A DNA stretch of 64,000 nucleotides from Sulfurimonas sp. HSL-3221 (GCF_021044585.1 NZ_CP087998.1:1488001-1552000), one strand, 5' to 3'. Shown: positions 48,669 to 58,584, counted from the stretch's first letter. Notes: generated from the sequence alone by a model not told the origin. Numbers and translations: made by a program.

Positions 48669-49624
48669 AACTGTTTCCTCAGGTCCATGCCCTTGTAGAG
48701 GTGGGCAACCTCTTTCCCGTAGCCGTTGAACATCAGTGTGGGCTGTTTGAAGAAGTGCCCCAGCACCCGTTCGCGCGCCTGGGACCAGCGGGGATGGTCA
48801 ACGTCGGGGTTGACGTTGGCATAGAAGCCGAATTCGTGAGGGGCGTAGACGTTCCAGGTGTTTCGCGGCTGCGTGTCGGTAAAGGTGATCCTCACGACCG
48901 ACTTGATGCTTTTGAAGCCGTACTTCCACGGCACGACAAGGCGGATCGGCGCGCCGTTCTGCGGCGGGAGGGTGTGGCCGTAGAGGCCGACGGCCATCAG
49001 GGTTAGCGGGTGCATCGCCTCGTCCATGCGCAGCCCCTCGACATAGGGGTAGTCCAGGGTCGCCAGGAGGCCGCGGTCCTGGTCGGGGAACTGCTCGGGG
49101 TCGTACAATGTCTCGAAACGGACGTACTTCGCCGACGCAAGAGGCCTGGCTATGGCGATGAGCCTGGAGAGTTCGAACCCGATCCACGGCACGACCATCG
49201 ACCACCCCTCCACGCAGCGGAAACGGTAGATCCGCTCCTCCAGAGGCATTTGCTTCATCAGCTTCCAGACGTCCAGCTCGAGCGGCTGCTCGACCATCCC
49301 GTCAATGGTCAGCTTCCACGGCGCGCTTTTGAAGTGCTTTGAGAGGGGCTTGACCCCCTCCTTGCTCGTCGTGAACTCGTAGAAGTTGTTGTAGGAGGTG
49401 ATCTGCTCGTAGGTGTTGAGTTCGAGTCCTCCCGCGTTGGGGTCTTTGGCATAGTCGAGGTTTGCGGCGGGCAGCTGCTCTTTCGCGGCCAGTTCCAGCA
49501 CCGCCGCCGTGCTCACCAGGGTCGCCGCCCCCAGCTTCAGAAATTTCCGGCGTTCGTCGAAGAGCGCCTCGTCCGTCACGTCGGCTTCGCGCAGCGGCCG
49601 GTTTTCGTATCGTGTGCGTTGCAT
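48665..49624 (-). CDS. msrP: MsrP, periplasmic methionine sulfoxide reductase
   Basis: A 319-residue molybdopterin enzyme (YedY). A twin-arginine signal is visible ([13 protein letters not shown]). The catalytic Cys of the family is in [14 protein letters not shown], and [25 protein letters not shown] and [17 protein letters not shown] are typical. AAGGAG is five bases before the ATG at 49624. A longer open frame upstream (to 50254) is not coding. It is followed by msrQ, overlapping by four bases. Confidence 0.97.
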   Translation of the reverse strand: MQRTRYENRPLREADVTDEALFDERRKFLKLGAATLVSTAAVLELAAKEQLPAANLDYAKDPNAGGLELNTYEQITSYNNFYEFTTSKEGVKPLSKHFKSAPWKLTIDGMVEQPLELDVWKLMKQMPLEERIYRFRCVEGWSMVVPWIGFELSRLIAIARPLASAKYVRFETLYDPEQFPDQDRGLLATLDYPYVEGLRMDEAMHPLTLMAVGLYGHTLPPQNGAPIRLVVPWKYGFKSIKSVVRITFTDTQPRNTWNVYAPHEFGFYANVNPDVDHPRWSQARERVLGHFFKQPTLMFNGYGKEVAHLYKGMDLRKQF

Positions 49625-49738
49625 CGTCGCTCCTTTTCGGGCGCTTTTGCCTTTTCTAACACTATACGCCCGGCGCATAAATAGTTCAAAAACGGCCGCT
49701 ACAGATGCTACAATGGCGCAAACATCTTCGGAGAGAGC

Positions 49739-50242
49739 ATGACGGAACTGCGCTATCTTGCCCACTACCCCGAGACGCTCCAGGCACAGGTGCGGCGCCT
49801 CATCGAGGGCGGGAAGCTCGGCGATTTTTTGCTGCAGAAGTACCCCGAGGCGCATGCCCTCTCCACCGACGGCGCGCTCTACGACTACGCCGACGCCATG
49901 CGCAGTGCGTATATGCGCAACTCCCAGCCCCTGCACAAGGTCGTCTATGACACGAAGATCAGTGTCATAAACGACGCCCTGGGGATGCACACCCGCATCT
50001 CGAAGGTGCACGGCGGCCGGGTGCGCTCCCGGCGGGAGATCCGCATCGCCTCTCTTTTTAAAAAGGTCCCCGAACCCTTTTTGCAGATGATCGTCGCCCA
50101 CGAACTGGCCCACCTCAAAGAGCGCGATCACAACAAGGCCTTTTACAGCCTCTGCGAGCACATGGCCCCCGGCTACCACCAGCTGGAGTTCGACCTGCGC
50201 CTCTACCTGACCTACATGGAACGCTTCGGGAAACTCTACTGA
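49739..50242 (+). CDS. YgjP-like zinc metallopeptidase
   Basis: A 167-residue protein of the M48-like YgjP/WLM (DUF45) family. The zinc site is [16 protein letters not shown] (HExxH plus a third His), in [10 protein letters not shown] near residue 122. [18 protein letters not shown] and [11 protein letters not shown] precede it. Probably cytoplasmic, as no signal peptide is seen. It is divergent from msrP. Confidence 0.9.
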   Translation: MTELRYLAHYPETLQAQVRRLIEGGKLGDFLLQKYPEAHALSTDGALYDYADAMRSAYMRNSQPLHKVVYDTKISVINDALGMHTRISKVHGGRVRSRREIRIASLFKKVPEPFLQMIVAHELAHLKERDHNKAFYSLCEHMAPGYHQLEFDLRLYLTYMERFGKLY

Positions 50243-50359
50243 CCGCCGCCACATTACAAATGTGATACCGGAATATGTTCAATCCTGCAACCCTGCGGTA
50301 ATGGCGGTGTAATACTGCTTCCCTACCATCTGCGGAATTTTTTCATTCCGGAGTCTCAC

Positions 50360-53203
50360 ATGATCGGCAACCTCTACCCCCTTCTCCTCTCCACCGTTAC
50401 GGCGGCGCTCCTGCTGAGCGCCTGCGGCGAGAGCGGCAACAGCAGCGCGGAGAACGTTGGCGCCGTCCCCGACGCCGGTACGCTGCTGCCCTACAGTGTC
50501 CTGATGGACAACCTCGCAGACGGCGCGAACCCCGGCGAGACCTTCGGGATCCGCAACGGCGGCTTCGGGTCGGCGGCCGCCGCCGACCCGACGGACAAAA
50601 ACCGCTTCTACGCCATGACCGACCGGGGTCCCAACGCCACCTACAGCGGTGCCGAAGGCAAGGGCAAGATCTTCCCGACGCCGGATTACACCCCGCGCAT
50701 CGGTCTTTTCGAGGTCGGCGCGGACGGCAACGTCACGATGGTCAAGGAGATCCTGTTCAAAGACACCGCGGGGCAGCCGATCTCCGGCCTCCCCAACAGC
50801 GCGGCGCTCGGCGGCACGGGCGAGATCCCCTACGATACCGACGGCAACGCCATCCGGGATGAAAACGGCAGCATCAAAACCGACGACTTCGGCCTGGACA
50901 GCGAAGGGCTCGCCGTCATGAAAGACGGCACCTACTGGGTCAGCGACGAATACGGTCCGCACATGGTCCACTTCGACAAGAACGGCAAAGAGATCGGGCG
51001 CATCAACCCCTTTGCCGGCGACAGCCGCAACACTTACACGCTGCCCGCGGAGTTCGGCCGCCGCTGGGCCAACCGTGGCATGGAGGGGCTGACGGTCACG
51101 CCGGACCAGAAGAGCCTCGTCGGGATCATGCAGTCCACCCTGGACAACCCCAGCAGCGCCATGCGCGGCACACTGACGCGCATCGTGACCGTCAGCCTCG
51201 AAGACGGCACGGTCAAACAGTACCTCTACAAGCAGGAGAAAGCGAAAAACTCCAACTCCGAGATCACCGCACTCAGTAACGACGTCTTCCTCGTCATCGA
51301 GCGCGACGGCAGCTTCTACAAAGATACGACGGCGGGACAGAAGCACGTCTACAAGATCAAGCTCACCACCGGTACGGAACTCGAAAGCATCGCCCCCGAC
51401 GCCAACCTGACGCAGAACGCCGACGGCGGTCTGCTGCTCGACGGCAAGACCCTCGAAGAGGTTGCGATCCAGGCGGACGGCTGGGAAACACTGGCGGACA
51501 AAGGGATCGTCCCCGTCCAGAAAGAGCTCGTCGTCGACATGATCAAAGCGGTCCAGTACCCGCATGACAAGATGGAGGGGCTGATCGTCTTCGACGAGCA
51601 CACCCTCGGCATCGTCAACGACGACGACTTCGCCATGTGGGCGACCGGCGGGGTATTGGAGCAGAAGTACCTCGATGCGGCCAAGACGAAAATAGACGGC
51701 AACACCCTCTATGTCGTCCATGACCTGGAGCTGAGCGGCATGACCCTGCACAAACTCGCTTCCTATAATACAGGCAAGGAGGGGGGCAGCGAGATCTCGG
51801 CCTATGACAGCGCCTCCAAGCGGCTCTTCATCACCAACGGCGCGGACAACAAACTCGACATCGTTAGCGTCGCCGACGTTGCCGCTCCGGCGCTGGTCAC
51901 CTCCGTCGACCTCTCCGCCTACGGCGCGGGCGTGCAGAGCGTGAGCACCAAGAAGGGCAAGGTCGCCGTCGCCGTCGGCAGTGCCGACAAAGTCGGCACG
52001 GTAGGCAAAGTCCTCCTCTTCGACACCGACGGCGGTTTCCTCGCCCAGACACGCGTCGGCTACCTGCCGGACATGGTCACCTTCAGCGAGGACGGCAAAA
52101 AGATCCTCGTCGCCAACGAAGGCGAACCCGATGCCTCCGGCGGCAGCTACGCGGACGCCAAGGGCTCCGTCGGCCTCATTACCGTCGCCGATGCGACGGC
52201 GGCGGACGATGCCGCCGGCTACGCCGAGGCTGATTTCAGCGCGGCAACTCTGACCGCAGCGGCGGACGGCACGCCGGTCCGCTTGGGCGGTACGCCGAAA
52301 AACGACAAGGCGTTCGATATCGAACCCGAGTACATCACCGTCAGCGGCAGCGACGCCTACGTCACCCTGCAGGAGAACAACGCGGTGGCGAAGGTCGACA
52401 TCTCCGGTGCGACGCCGACGCTCACCTGGGTCAAATCCCTCGGGGCGAAAAGCTACGAACCCGGCAGCGGCAACACGATCGACATCGAGGAGGAAGGCAA
52501 TATCACGATGAAGTCCTACCCGGGACTCTTCGGCCTCTATATGCCCGACACCATCGCATCGTACACTGCCGGCGGGGAGACCTACTTCGTCACCGCCAAC
52601 GAAGGCGACGGCCGCGAATGGTGCAACGGTGACGAGAGCTACTGCTTCGTCGACGAGGAGAAGATCAAGAAGCTCAGCCTCGACCCGGCGATCGCCGACG
52701 CCTACGCAAACGAGAACGACCTGAAAGTCGTCACCGACATGGGCGACAGCGACAGCGACGATGTTTACGAAAAGCTCTATGCTTACGGCGCGCGCAGCTT
52801 CAGCATCTGGAGCAGCAGCGGCGACCTCGTCTTCGACAGCGGGGACGCCATCTCCAAAAAGATCGCCGAGATCGAACCGGCGCTCTTCAACCAGGACGAC
52901 GGCGAGATGGACGGCCGCAGCGGCAACAAGGGCGGCGAGCCCGAAGCGCTGGCCCTGGGCTCCATCGGCGGCAAAACCTACGCCTTCGTCGGCCTGGAGC
53001 GTCAGAGCGCCATCCTCATCTACGACATCAGCGACCCTATGCAGCCCGTGTACGTCGATTATGTCGTCACGCATACCGAGGGGGACGTCAGTCCCGAAGG
53101 GATGCTCTTCGTGCCGGCAGACCAGTCGCCCAACGGCAAAAACCTGCTGATCGTTTCCAACGAGGTCAGCGGATCGACCGTCCTCTACGAAATCACACAG
53201 TAA
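50360..53203 (+). CDS. Lipoprotein: esterase-like phytase domain fused to choice-of-anchor-I domain
   Basis: A 947-residue exported protein. Lipobox LLLSACGES marks the lipid Cys (residue 22). Residues about 40-470 form an esterase-like/phytase-like beta-propeller (FYAMTDRGPNATYSG; LDSEGLAVMKDGTYWVSDEYGPH). Residues about 475-947 form a choice-of-anchor-I domain, another propeller, with GSEISAYDSASKRLFITNG, PDMVTFSEDGKKILVANEGEP and ANEGDGREW. The two domains normally occur in separate proteins of the same group. It may be an outer-membrane lipoprotein hydrolase. No clear catalytic residue is identifiable. It ends at 53203. Confidence 0.88.
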   Translation: MIGNLYPLLLSTVTAALLLSACGESGNSSAENVGAVPDAGTLLPYSVLMDNLADGANPGETFGIRNGGFGSAAAADPTDKNRFYAMTDRGPNATYSGAEGKGKIFPTPDYTPRIGLFEVGADGNVTMVKEILFKDTAGQPISGLPNSAALGGTGEIPYDTDGNAIRDENGSIKTDDFGLDSEGLAVMKDGTYWVSDEYGPHMVHFDKNGKEIGRINPFAGDSRNTYTLPAEFGRRWANRGMEGLTVTPDQKSLVGIMQSTLDNPSSAMRGTLTRIVTVSLEDGTVKQYLYKQEKAKNSNSEITALSNDVFLVIERDGSFYKDTTAGQKHVYKIKLTTGTELESIAPDANLTQNADGGLLLDGKTLEEVAIQADGWETLADKGIVPVQKELVVDMIKAVQYPHDKMEGLIVFDEHTLGIVNDDDFAMWATGGVLEQKYLDAAKTKIDGNTLYVVHDLELSGMTLHKLASYNTGKEGGSEISAYDSASKRLFITNGADNKLDIVSVADVAAPALVTSVDLSAYGAGVQSVSTKKGKVAVAVGSADKVGTVGKVLLFDTDGGFLAQTRVGYLPDMVTFSEDGKKILVANEGEPDASGGSYADAKGSVGLITVADATAADDAAGYAEADFSAATLTAAADGTPVRLGGTPKNDKAFDIEPEYITVSGSDAYVTLQENNAVAKVDISGATPTLTWVKSLGAKSYEPGSGNTIDIEEEGNITMKSYPGLFGLYMPDTIASYTAGGETYFVTANEGDGREWCNGDESYCFVDEEKIKKLSLDPAIADAYANENDLKVVTDMGDSDSDDVYEKLYAYGARSFSIWSSSGDLVFDSGDAISKKIAEIEPALFNQDDGEMDGRSGNKGGEPEALALGSIGGKTYAFVGLERQSAILIYDISDPMQPVYVDYVVTHTEGDVSPEGMLFVPADQSPNGKNLLIVSNEVSGSTVLYEITQ

Positions 53204-53309
53204 ACTGCGGGAGCCCGATCTCCCCGGGTCTCCGGACTCCCCCAGCCGTCCCGTTTTTCCCTGCACGCTATAATGGCAACCATTTATCCCGCTATAAAAG
53301 GTTCCCTGG

Positions 53310-54191
53310 ATGCAAACATTTTTTCTCCGGCTTTCACTCTCTATCGCCACGCTTTTCGTCTTCACGGCCTGTTTCGAACCCGAAACCCCGCAGGAGGCGG
53401 CAGCGGCGTTCTGGAGCGCCGTGGAGCGCAGCGATGCGGGCGATGCGGTCCAATACTCCACCCTGGAGGAGAAGGCGGCGTTCGACGCCTTCGGACGCTC
53501 CTGGCAGGGGGCCGATGCGACGGTTGAAAAGGTCGTCATCGAGGGGAGAGAGGCGCAGATCGTCTCGAAGATCACCGCGCCGGAGGGGAGCGATCTGCCC
53601 GCCACTGTGACGACCTACCTCGTCCAGCGCGACGAGGCGTGGCTCGTCGACTACGCGCGCACGGCGGAGGGGATGCGCGGCAACACCCTCACCGCCCTCT
53701 TTGCCGAGCTCACCAAGATCACTCAGGACCTGGTCGGACGGCTGAACAGCACCTCCGGCGACCTGCAGCGCCAGCTGGAGACGATGCGCGGGCAGATGGA
53801 CGCCTATGCCGAGACGCTCAACCGGCAGATGTCCGAATCCATCGGCCGTTACGGCGGCGTCCTGCGCGAACGCATCGACGAACTGGCCGCGTCGGCCCGT
53901 GAAGCGCTCGATGCGAACGGGAAGCGGCTTACACCGCAGGAGCAGCAGACGCTGGACGACGTCGCCGGGGAGATGGAGCGCCAAAGCGACACGCTCTCCG
54001 AACCGGACGCGGATAACGTCACCGAAGGGACGGAAAAAGCCCTCGAGGCCCAGCAGAAACTGCTGATGCTCGACGAAGAGACCCTCGAAAGCTATCAACG
54101 GCAGTGGATCGAGTGGCGCGACCGGTTCGAACAGGAGGCCAAAGCCTTCTTCGACGCCCTGAATGCCGAACTCCGGAAGCAGGAGGAGTGA
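53310..54191 (+). CDS. Lipoprotein with NTF2-like head and coiled coil
   Basis: A 293-residue protein with a lipobox (VFTACFEP). Residues about 23-115 look like a DUF4878/NTF2-like domain (ETPQEAAAAFWSAVERSDAGDA, YLVQRDEAWLVDYA), then a long coiled coil (about 125-290, with RQLETMRGQMDAYAETLNRQM). Envelope-associated. No family function known. Confidence 0.78.
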   Translation: MQTFFLRLSLSIATLFVFTACFEPETPQEAAAAFWSAVERSDAGDAVQYSTLEEKAAFDAFGRSWQGADATVEKVVIEGREAQIVSKITAPEGSDLPATVTTYLVQRDEAWLVDYARTAEGMRGNTLTALFAELTKITQDLVGRLNSTSGDLQRQLETMRGQMDAYAETLNRQMSESIGRYGGVLRERIDELAASAREALDANGKRLTPQEQQTLDDVAGEMERQSDTLSEPDADNVTEGTEKALEAQQKLLMLDEETLESYQRQWIEWRDRFEQEAKAFFDALNAELRKQEE

Positions 54192-54305
54192 AACGCATCC
54201 TCCGCCTCCCGCTTCCGAACTATCTCCCCTTCCCCGACTAAAAACCTTTTAAATTTTTTTAAAAAAATGTTTAATAAAGTTATTAATGCTAAAATTATTT
54301 TCAGG

Positions 54306-54320
54306 CACCGACCCTCGGTG
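54306..54320 (+). promoter_or_regulatory. Leader hairpin of SPOR-like gene 1
   Basis: CACCGA-CCC-TCGGTG is a perfect 6-bp stem in the leader, between an extended -10 (TGCTAAAAT, 54286-54294 region) and the ribosome site of the 54339 gene. The paralogue at 55.5 kb has a different hairpin in the same place. Confidence 0.5.
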
Positions 54321-54338
54321 TCGTCGAGAAGGAGAACC

Positions 54339-54962
54339 ATGCGACCGATCATCGCGACACTACTACTGTTAATCACGGCGGCGTCCCTCGCGGCCGCCAC
54401 CACCAAGGTCATCGTCGTCGGGGCGTTTCATACCCCCGAAGGGGCGCAGCAGCGCGTCGATACGCTCAAAGGGTATCTGCGCTACGAGCCGGAGAGCTAC
54501 GCCCTGCAGCGCGCCGGCCACTACACCTACGGCGTGCGCAGCGCGGCCCCCTATTACGTTGCCGTGCTCTACCGTTTCCGCAATTTCGACGAACTGCTGA
54601 CGGTACGCAACAGCATCAAGAAGATCTATCCCGACGCCTACGTCAAAAACAACATGAACTTTACACGGCCCCTCGGCGCTGCCGCTCCGGCAGCGCGCAC
54701 GGCGGCCTCGGAAGCGGCTGTATTCGAACCGGCAGCCGCTCCGGCATCGCAAAGCGTCATGACAGAGACGGATACAACCGTCGTGGAGACGGTACCGGGC
54801 ACGGAGGTCACGGCGATAACAACCCCAGGGTCGCTTTCGGCGGCCTCCATCACCCCGGAAACGACGGGGCCGTCCTTTCTGCCGCTGCTGATCGCGGAGC
54901 TCCTGGGCGGCGCGGCGTTCATTTTGCTCTTTGCGGGCAGACGCCAGCCGGTACAGGGGTGA
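54339..54962 (+). CDS. Exported SPOR-like protein with C-terminal membrane anchor (paralogue 1)
   Basis: A 207-residue protein. A signal peptide (MRPIIATLLLLITAASLAAA) leads to one SPOR-like unit (about 23-110): KVIVVGAFHTPEGAQQRVDTL and YYVAVLYRFRNFDELLTVRNSIKKIYPDAY. A low-complexity Ala/Thr/Pro stretch leads to a C-terminal hydrophobic segment (FLPLLIAELLGGAAFILLFA) ending in a basic tail. I start at 54339, four bases after GAAGGAG. It has a larger paralogue at 55.5 kb with two such units. Probably peptidoglycan-linked; that is inferred from the fold. Confidence 0.78.
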   Translation: MRPIIATLLLLITAASLAAATTKVIVVGAFHTPEGAQQRVDTLKGYLRYEPESYALQRAGHYTYGVRSAAPYYVAVLYRFRNFDELLTVRNSIKKIYPDAYVKNNMNFTRPLGAAAPAARTAASEAAVFEPAAAPASQSVMTETDTTVVETVPGTEVTAITTPGSLSAASITPETTGPSFLPLLIAELLGGAAFILLFAGRRQPVQG

Positions 54963-54963
54963 T

Positions 54964-55302
54964 TCAGAGCTGTTTGACGCTGAGGAGCGCACCGCCCGGT
55001 GCGATCAGGGCGGAGAGGTGCACGGTACAGGACTCCCCCCGGTAGTTCAGCGCCGAGAAAGTCGTCATGACGCCCAGGTTCTGCCCGACGGCATAGGCGA
55101 GCGTCCCGATATGCGCGTAGCTTTCGGGCACCCGCAGCCGTTGGCGGATAAAACGGGCCAGCACCGGGTGGATGCCGTCGTGCGTCACGGTGAGCCGCGG
55201 TGCATCCGGCGTCTCATCTCTTCGCGGCAGCGCCGCCGCTTTCAATGCCGTTACGGGTGTTCTACGCAGCACTGCGTCTCGATATGCCGGGGTCATTGTC
55301 AT
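54964..55302 (-). CDS. Unknown small protein
   Basis: A 112-residue basic protein with GGAGGA seven bases before ATG 55302. Segments include PVLARFIRQRLRVPESYAHIG and SCTVHLSALIAPGGALLSVK. No signal peptide or motif recognised. It lies between the SPOR-like paralogues on the opposite strand. Confidence 0.55.
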   Translation of the reverse strand: MTMTPAYRDAVLRRTPVTALKAAALPRRDETPDAPRLTVTHDGIHPVLARFIRQRLRVPESYAHIGTLAYAVGQNLGVMTTFSALNYRGESCTVHLSALIAPGGALLSVKQL

Positions 55303-55483
55303 CACATTTTCCTCCCGAAAGCGTCAATAAAAGCACACTATACACCCCGAGTATCACAGCCGTGTTACAACCGAATCCGATGGTTTTTATCCTCCAAACA
55401 TGTGAAAAAACGGCAAAGCACAGTATTTTTACCGCAAAAAAAAGTTAGACAAAGTTCCGAATGCTAAAATAACCTTCTCTCAT

Positions 55484-55501
55484 TGGCGCTAGCGGGCGCC
55501 A
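55484..55501 (+). promoter_or_regulatory. Leader hairpin of SPOR-like gene 2
   Basis: TGGCGC-TAGCGG-GCGCCA is a perfect 6-bp stem after an extended -10 (TGCTAAAAT near 55462-55470) and before AAAGGAG. It corresponds in position, not in sequence, to the hairpin before paralogue 1. Confidence 0.5.
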
Positions 55502-55520
55502 TATTCATTAAAGGAGTTGC

Positions 55521-56471
55521 ATGCGTCTGGCCACCCTATCGTTTTTACTGTTTCTGTCGGCGGTCTCGCTTGCGGCCGCGACAACAGAAACTATCATTGC
55601 GGGGGCGTTCCAGACGGAACAGGATGCGGCACAGCGTATCGAGGCCCTGCAGTGGTACCTGCAGCAGGACCCCGACGTCGGTCCCCTGCAGCAAACGGGT
55701 GCCTTTAGCTACAACGTACGCAACGCCGCGCCGGGCTACCTGGCCGTGCTGTATCATTTCCGCAGCAGCGCGGAGCGCAAGATCGTCCTCGATACGATCC
55801 GGAAACTGCATCCCAAGGCCTACATGAGCGACGGCGGTGAAATCGTTGCCGGCGTTTTCCAAAGCCACGTAGAAGCGCAGCAGCGCAACGAGGCACTCCA
55901 CTGGTACCTGCAGCACAACCCCGACACCGGCAGCCTGCAGAACGAACACGCCTTCGCCTATGCCGTCAGCGGCGGAGCGCAGAACTTTCTTGCCGTCCTG
56001 GAGCAGTTCCGCAGCAGCGCCGAGGCCAACACTGTCCTCAAAAGCATCCGGAAGCTGCATCCCAACGCCTACATCGCGAAGGACCTCAATGCCCTGCAGC
56101 CGGTCATTACCGAACCGCTCGAACCGCAGGTCATGGCGGCCGCCAAAACGCCGGCCGAGACACCGGCCAAGGTAACGGAAGCGCCGAAAGCCGAAGCGGC
56201 GGTACCTGCCCCCGATACGAAGCCCCGGGTCGTGGAAGAACCCGCGAGTAACAACGCCACCACCCCGGCGGAAACAGCTGTGACGAATCAGGCCGCCGCC
56301 AAGCATATCCCGACGACTCAGTCCTTCCACCGTACCACCCCTTTCGAGGTGACCGGTGACACCGAAGCATCGGACGAGTCCATGCTCTCCTCCATCGTCA
56401 CGCTGCTCCTCGCCGAACTGCTGCTCGGCGGCGCGGCGCTGATGCTCTTCTTCCGCAAACGCACCCACTGA
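55521..56471 (+). CDS. Exported SPOR-like protein with two repeat units (paralogue 2)
   Basis: A 316-residue protein: signal peptide (about 1-20), two tandem SPOR-like units (about 22-108 and 109-195, each with GAF/GVFQ..., a WYLQ..P segment and IRKLHP(K/N)AY), a long low-complexity Ala/Pro/Thr/Glu stretch (about 205-285), and a C-terminal membrane segment (about 290-310). The two units are close to each other, so they result from a duplication. Same plan as the paralogue at 54.3 kb. AAAGGAG precedes the start. Confidence 0.8.
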   Translation: MRLATLSFLLFLSAVSLAAATTETIIAGAFQTEQDAAQRIEALQWYLQQDPDVGPLQQTGAFSYNVRNAAPGYLAVLYHFRSSAERKIVLDTIRKLHPKAYMSDGGEIVAGVFQSHVEAQQRNEALHWYLQHNPDTGSLQNEHAFAYAVSGGAQNFLAVLEQFRSSAEANTVLKSIRKLHPNAYIAKDLNALQPVITEPLEPQVMAAAKTPAETPAKVTEAPKAEAAVPAPDTKPRVVEEPASNNATTPAETAVTNQAAAKHIPTTQSFHRTTPFEVTGDTEASDESMLSSIVTLLLAELLLGGAALMLFFRKRTH

Positions 56472-56523
56472 CCTTATTCCCCGGCGGGAACCAGAAAGTT
56501 CGACGAAACGTTCCGCTATCCTC

Positions 56524-58584
56524 CTACGGCGTATAAAGCTCCGCCGTACAGGGGTCGTAACATCCTCCGACGACCAGAATCCTTCCGTCGTCAAGCAGGG
56601 TCGCACTCGCCTCCGTATGCGCCTCGCGCAGTCCTCCGGTCAGGCTGAAACCGTCCACAGTCGCGTCATAGATCTCCGCCCAGGGCAGCCCGCCGTCAAC
56701 GACGAGGATGCGGTGATCGTCCAGCGTCACGGCGCGGGGGAAATAGGTATTGTATAGGGTCGTATTCGAATCGCGGTAGGTCCCCGACGAGGGATCATAG
56801 ACCTCGGCGGGATCATCGCCGCCGACAAGGAGGACCCGGCCGTCGGGCAGTGCCGCCGTTGCGAAGTAGCAGCGGTAATAGGAGGTGGCCCCGGTCAGCG
56901 TGAAAGTGTCGCTCTTCGGCGAGAAAAGCGACGATGCATTCGTGTAATAGCCGTCGACGAGCAGAATCGTACCGTTGCCGTCATTGAGCGGCTGCAGGGA
57001 AATGCAGCCATGGCTGATCAGCATCGGACCGACCGCGCTGAAGGTTTCGGTTACGGGATCGAAGACTTCGCTCCCCTGTCCCAAAGAGGTGTGGACGATG
57101 AGAACCCGCCCGTCATCTAGGGTGACCGACTCCGGTGCAACCATGTCACTGACGTTAAGATCGCCCAGGAACGCCGTCGTCCCGGCGGCGGGATCGTAAA
57201 GCTCGGCACTGAATAGCCGGTGCGACAGCGAGGTATACCCTCCGACGATAAGCACCCGTCCGTCCTGCAGCAGCGCCGCGGTATGGTTGCGGCGCGCGAC
57301 ATGCATGTCCGGCCCGGCGGTGAAGGTCTCGGTCACCGGGTCGAAAAGCTCCGTCGATACCGTGGAGTTGCCGTCGATGCGTCCCCCGGCGATAAAGACC
57401 CGCCCGTCCTGCAGTTTCGTGGCCGTATGCGCACTGCGCGTCGGGTTTAGGGGCTGGTGCAGCGCCGGCTGGAAAGTCGCCGGACCGGTAATGGGTACCA
57501 GCAGGGTCTGCACCGCGACGGCACCGGCATCATTGGTCACCTTAAGCCGGAAGGTCGTCGTGCGCATCAGGACGCCCGAATCGACGCTCCCTCCCGATGC
57601 GATCGCCCCGACGGAGTAGAAGCCGCCGCCGTCACTGCGCTCGATCACGCCGCTGCCGTCGGTAAAGCTCCCCGTCAACGTCACGGAACCGCCAAGGGTC
57701 GCTGACGTCGGCGATGCCGTCAATGCCGTCACGGAAGGCGGCGGCACGACCGACACCGTGAGCGAGCTGCTCGTCGAATTGCCGGTGTCATTGGAGAGTG
57801 TCAGGGTGTAGAGCGTCGAGGCGGCCGGTGTCACCGTGTATTGATAGACGTTCGTCGGGATGGCAATAGCGCCCGGATCAAGCTGAATGGAGGTGACGGT
57901 GCCTGACCTGCTCCAGGAGAGCAGCGACGAACCGCCCGTCGTCACGATGGCCGGGGAGGCGCTGAAACTGTCAATGACCGGCGGCGCCTGCACCTCTACG
58001 GTCACTGTGCCCGTCTTCACGGCACCGACGTCGTTCGCAACCGTCAGGGTAAACGTCGTCGTCGCCGTCAGAGGGTCCGACACAACAGGGACGCCGCTGC
58101 TCACGGGGCCGATCCCCTCGATGCTTCCGCTGCCCGTAAAGGTCGCAACAAGCTCGACGCTTTCACCGGGGCCGACGGCCGTACGGTTCGCCGAGAAACT
58201 CGCAATGGCCGGCGCTGCATAGACGGTGACGTACCACGCCTGGGCAGTACGCCGATCGCAGCTGTCGGGTTCCGTTGCGATCTTGAAGTAGACTTTCTTC
58301 CCGATCAGATCCGACGACGGTGTCCAGGAGACCGAATCGGCGTAGTCGTCAACCGTAGCCCCCTCCGGCAGCTTCACCCCGTCGATGCTGTTGCAGTGGA
58401 AAGGAAAGCAGGTATACAGCGCATCCACATAGTAAACGTATCTGTACCCCGCCGTCGCCGTCGTCGGCGGCACAGAGTAGATCGTCGGCGACATATCGGT
58501 GGTACACTCGATTCCCCCCGTATTGCAGGCCGTGAAGGAGAGGAGACTCAGCAGCGCGATAAAGCCCTGGATGATCTTGTGCAT
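56524..58584 (-). CDS. Lipoprotein with Ig-like domains and kelch-type repeats
   Basis: A 686-residue exported protein. Lipobox LSFTACNT gives Cys20. Residues about 40-380 hold several PKD/Ig-like beta domains, each opening SFSANRT, SFSASPA or ALTASPT. Residues about 390-680 hold kelch-like repeats: RSAHTATKLQDGRVFIAGGR, RNHTAALLQDGRVLIVGGY and ATAALPDGRVLLVGGDDP, with ATLLDDGRILVVGG near the end. Probably an outer-membrane surface propeller. ATG 58584 is preceded by AAGGGGG. Confidence 0.85.
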   Translation of the reverse strand: MHKIIQGFIALLSLLSFTACNTGGIECTTDMSPTIYSVPPTTATAGYRYVYYVDALYTCFPFHCNSIDGVKLPEGATVDDYADSVSWTPSSDLIGKKVYFKIATEPDSCDRRTAQAWYVTVYAAPAIASFSANRTAVGPGESVELVATFTGSGSIEGIGPVSSGVPVVSDPLTATTTFTLTVANDVGAVKTGTVTVEVQAPPVIDSFSASPAIVTTGGSSLLSWSRSGTVTSIQLDPGAIAIPTNVYQYTVTPAASTLYTLTLSNDTGNSTSSSLTVSVVPPPSVTALTASPTSATLGGSVTLTGSFTDGSGVIERSDGGGFYSVGAIASGGSVDSGVLMRTTTFRLKVTNDAGAVAVQTLLVPITGPATFQPALHQPLNPTRSAHTATKLQDGRVFIAGGRIDGNSTVSTELFDPVTETFTAGPDMHVARRNHTAALLQDGRVLIVGGYTSLSHRLFSAELYDPAAGTTAFLGDLNVSDMVAPESVTLDDGRVLIVHTSLGQGSEVFDPVTETFSAVGPMLISHGCISLQPLNDGNGTILLVDGYYTNASSLFSPKSDTFTLTGATSYYRCYFATAALPDGRVLLVGGDDPAEVYDPSSGTYRDSNTTLYNTYFPRAVTLDDHRILVVDGGLPWAEIYDATVDGFSLTGGLREAHTEASATLLDDGRILVVGGCYDPCTAELYTP

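Noticed and set aside
48665-50254. Extended 529-residue form of msrP
   Set aside because: The extra N-terminal 210 residues lie antisense to the YgjP-like gene; the real start at 49624 has AAGGAG and is followed by a Tat signal.
50279-53605. 1108-codon open frame on the minus strand opposite the 947-residue lipoprotein gene
   Set aside because: It mirrors the real plus-strand gene; high GC and codon bias keep the reverse frame open. The plus strand has a lipobox, ribosome site and recognised domains, the minus strand none.
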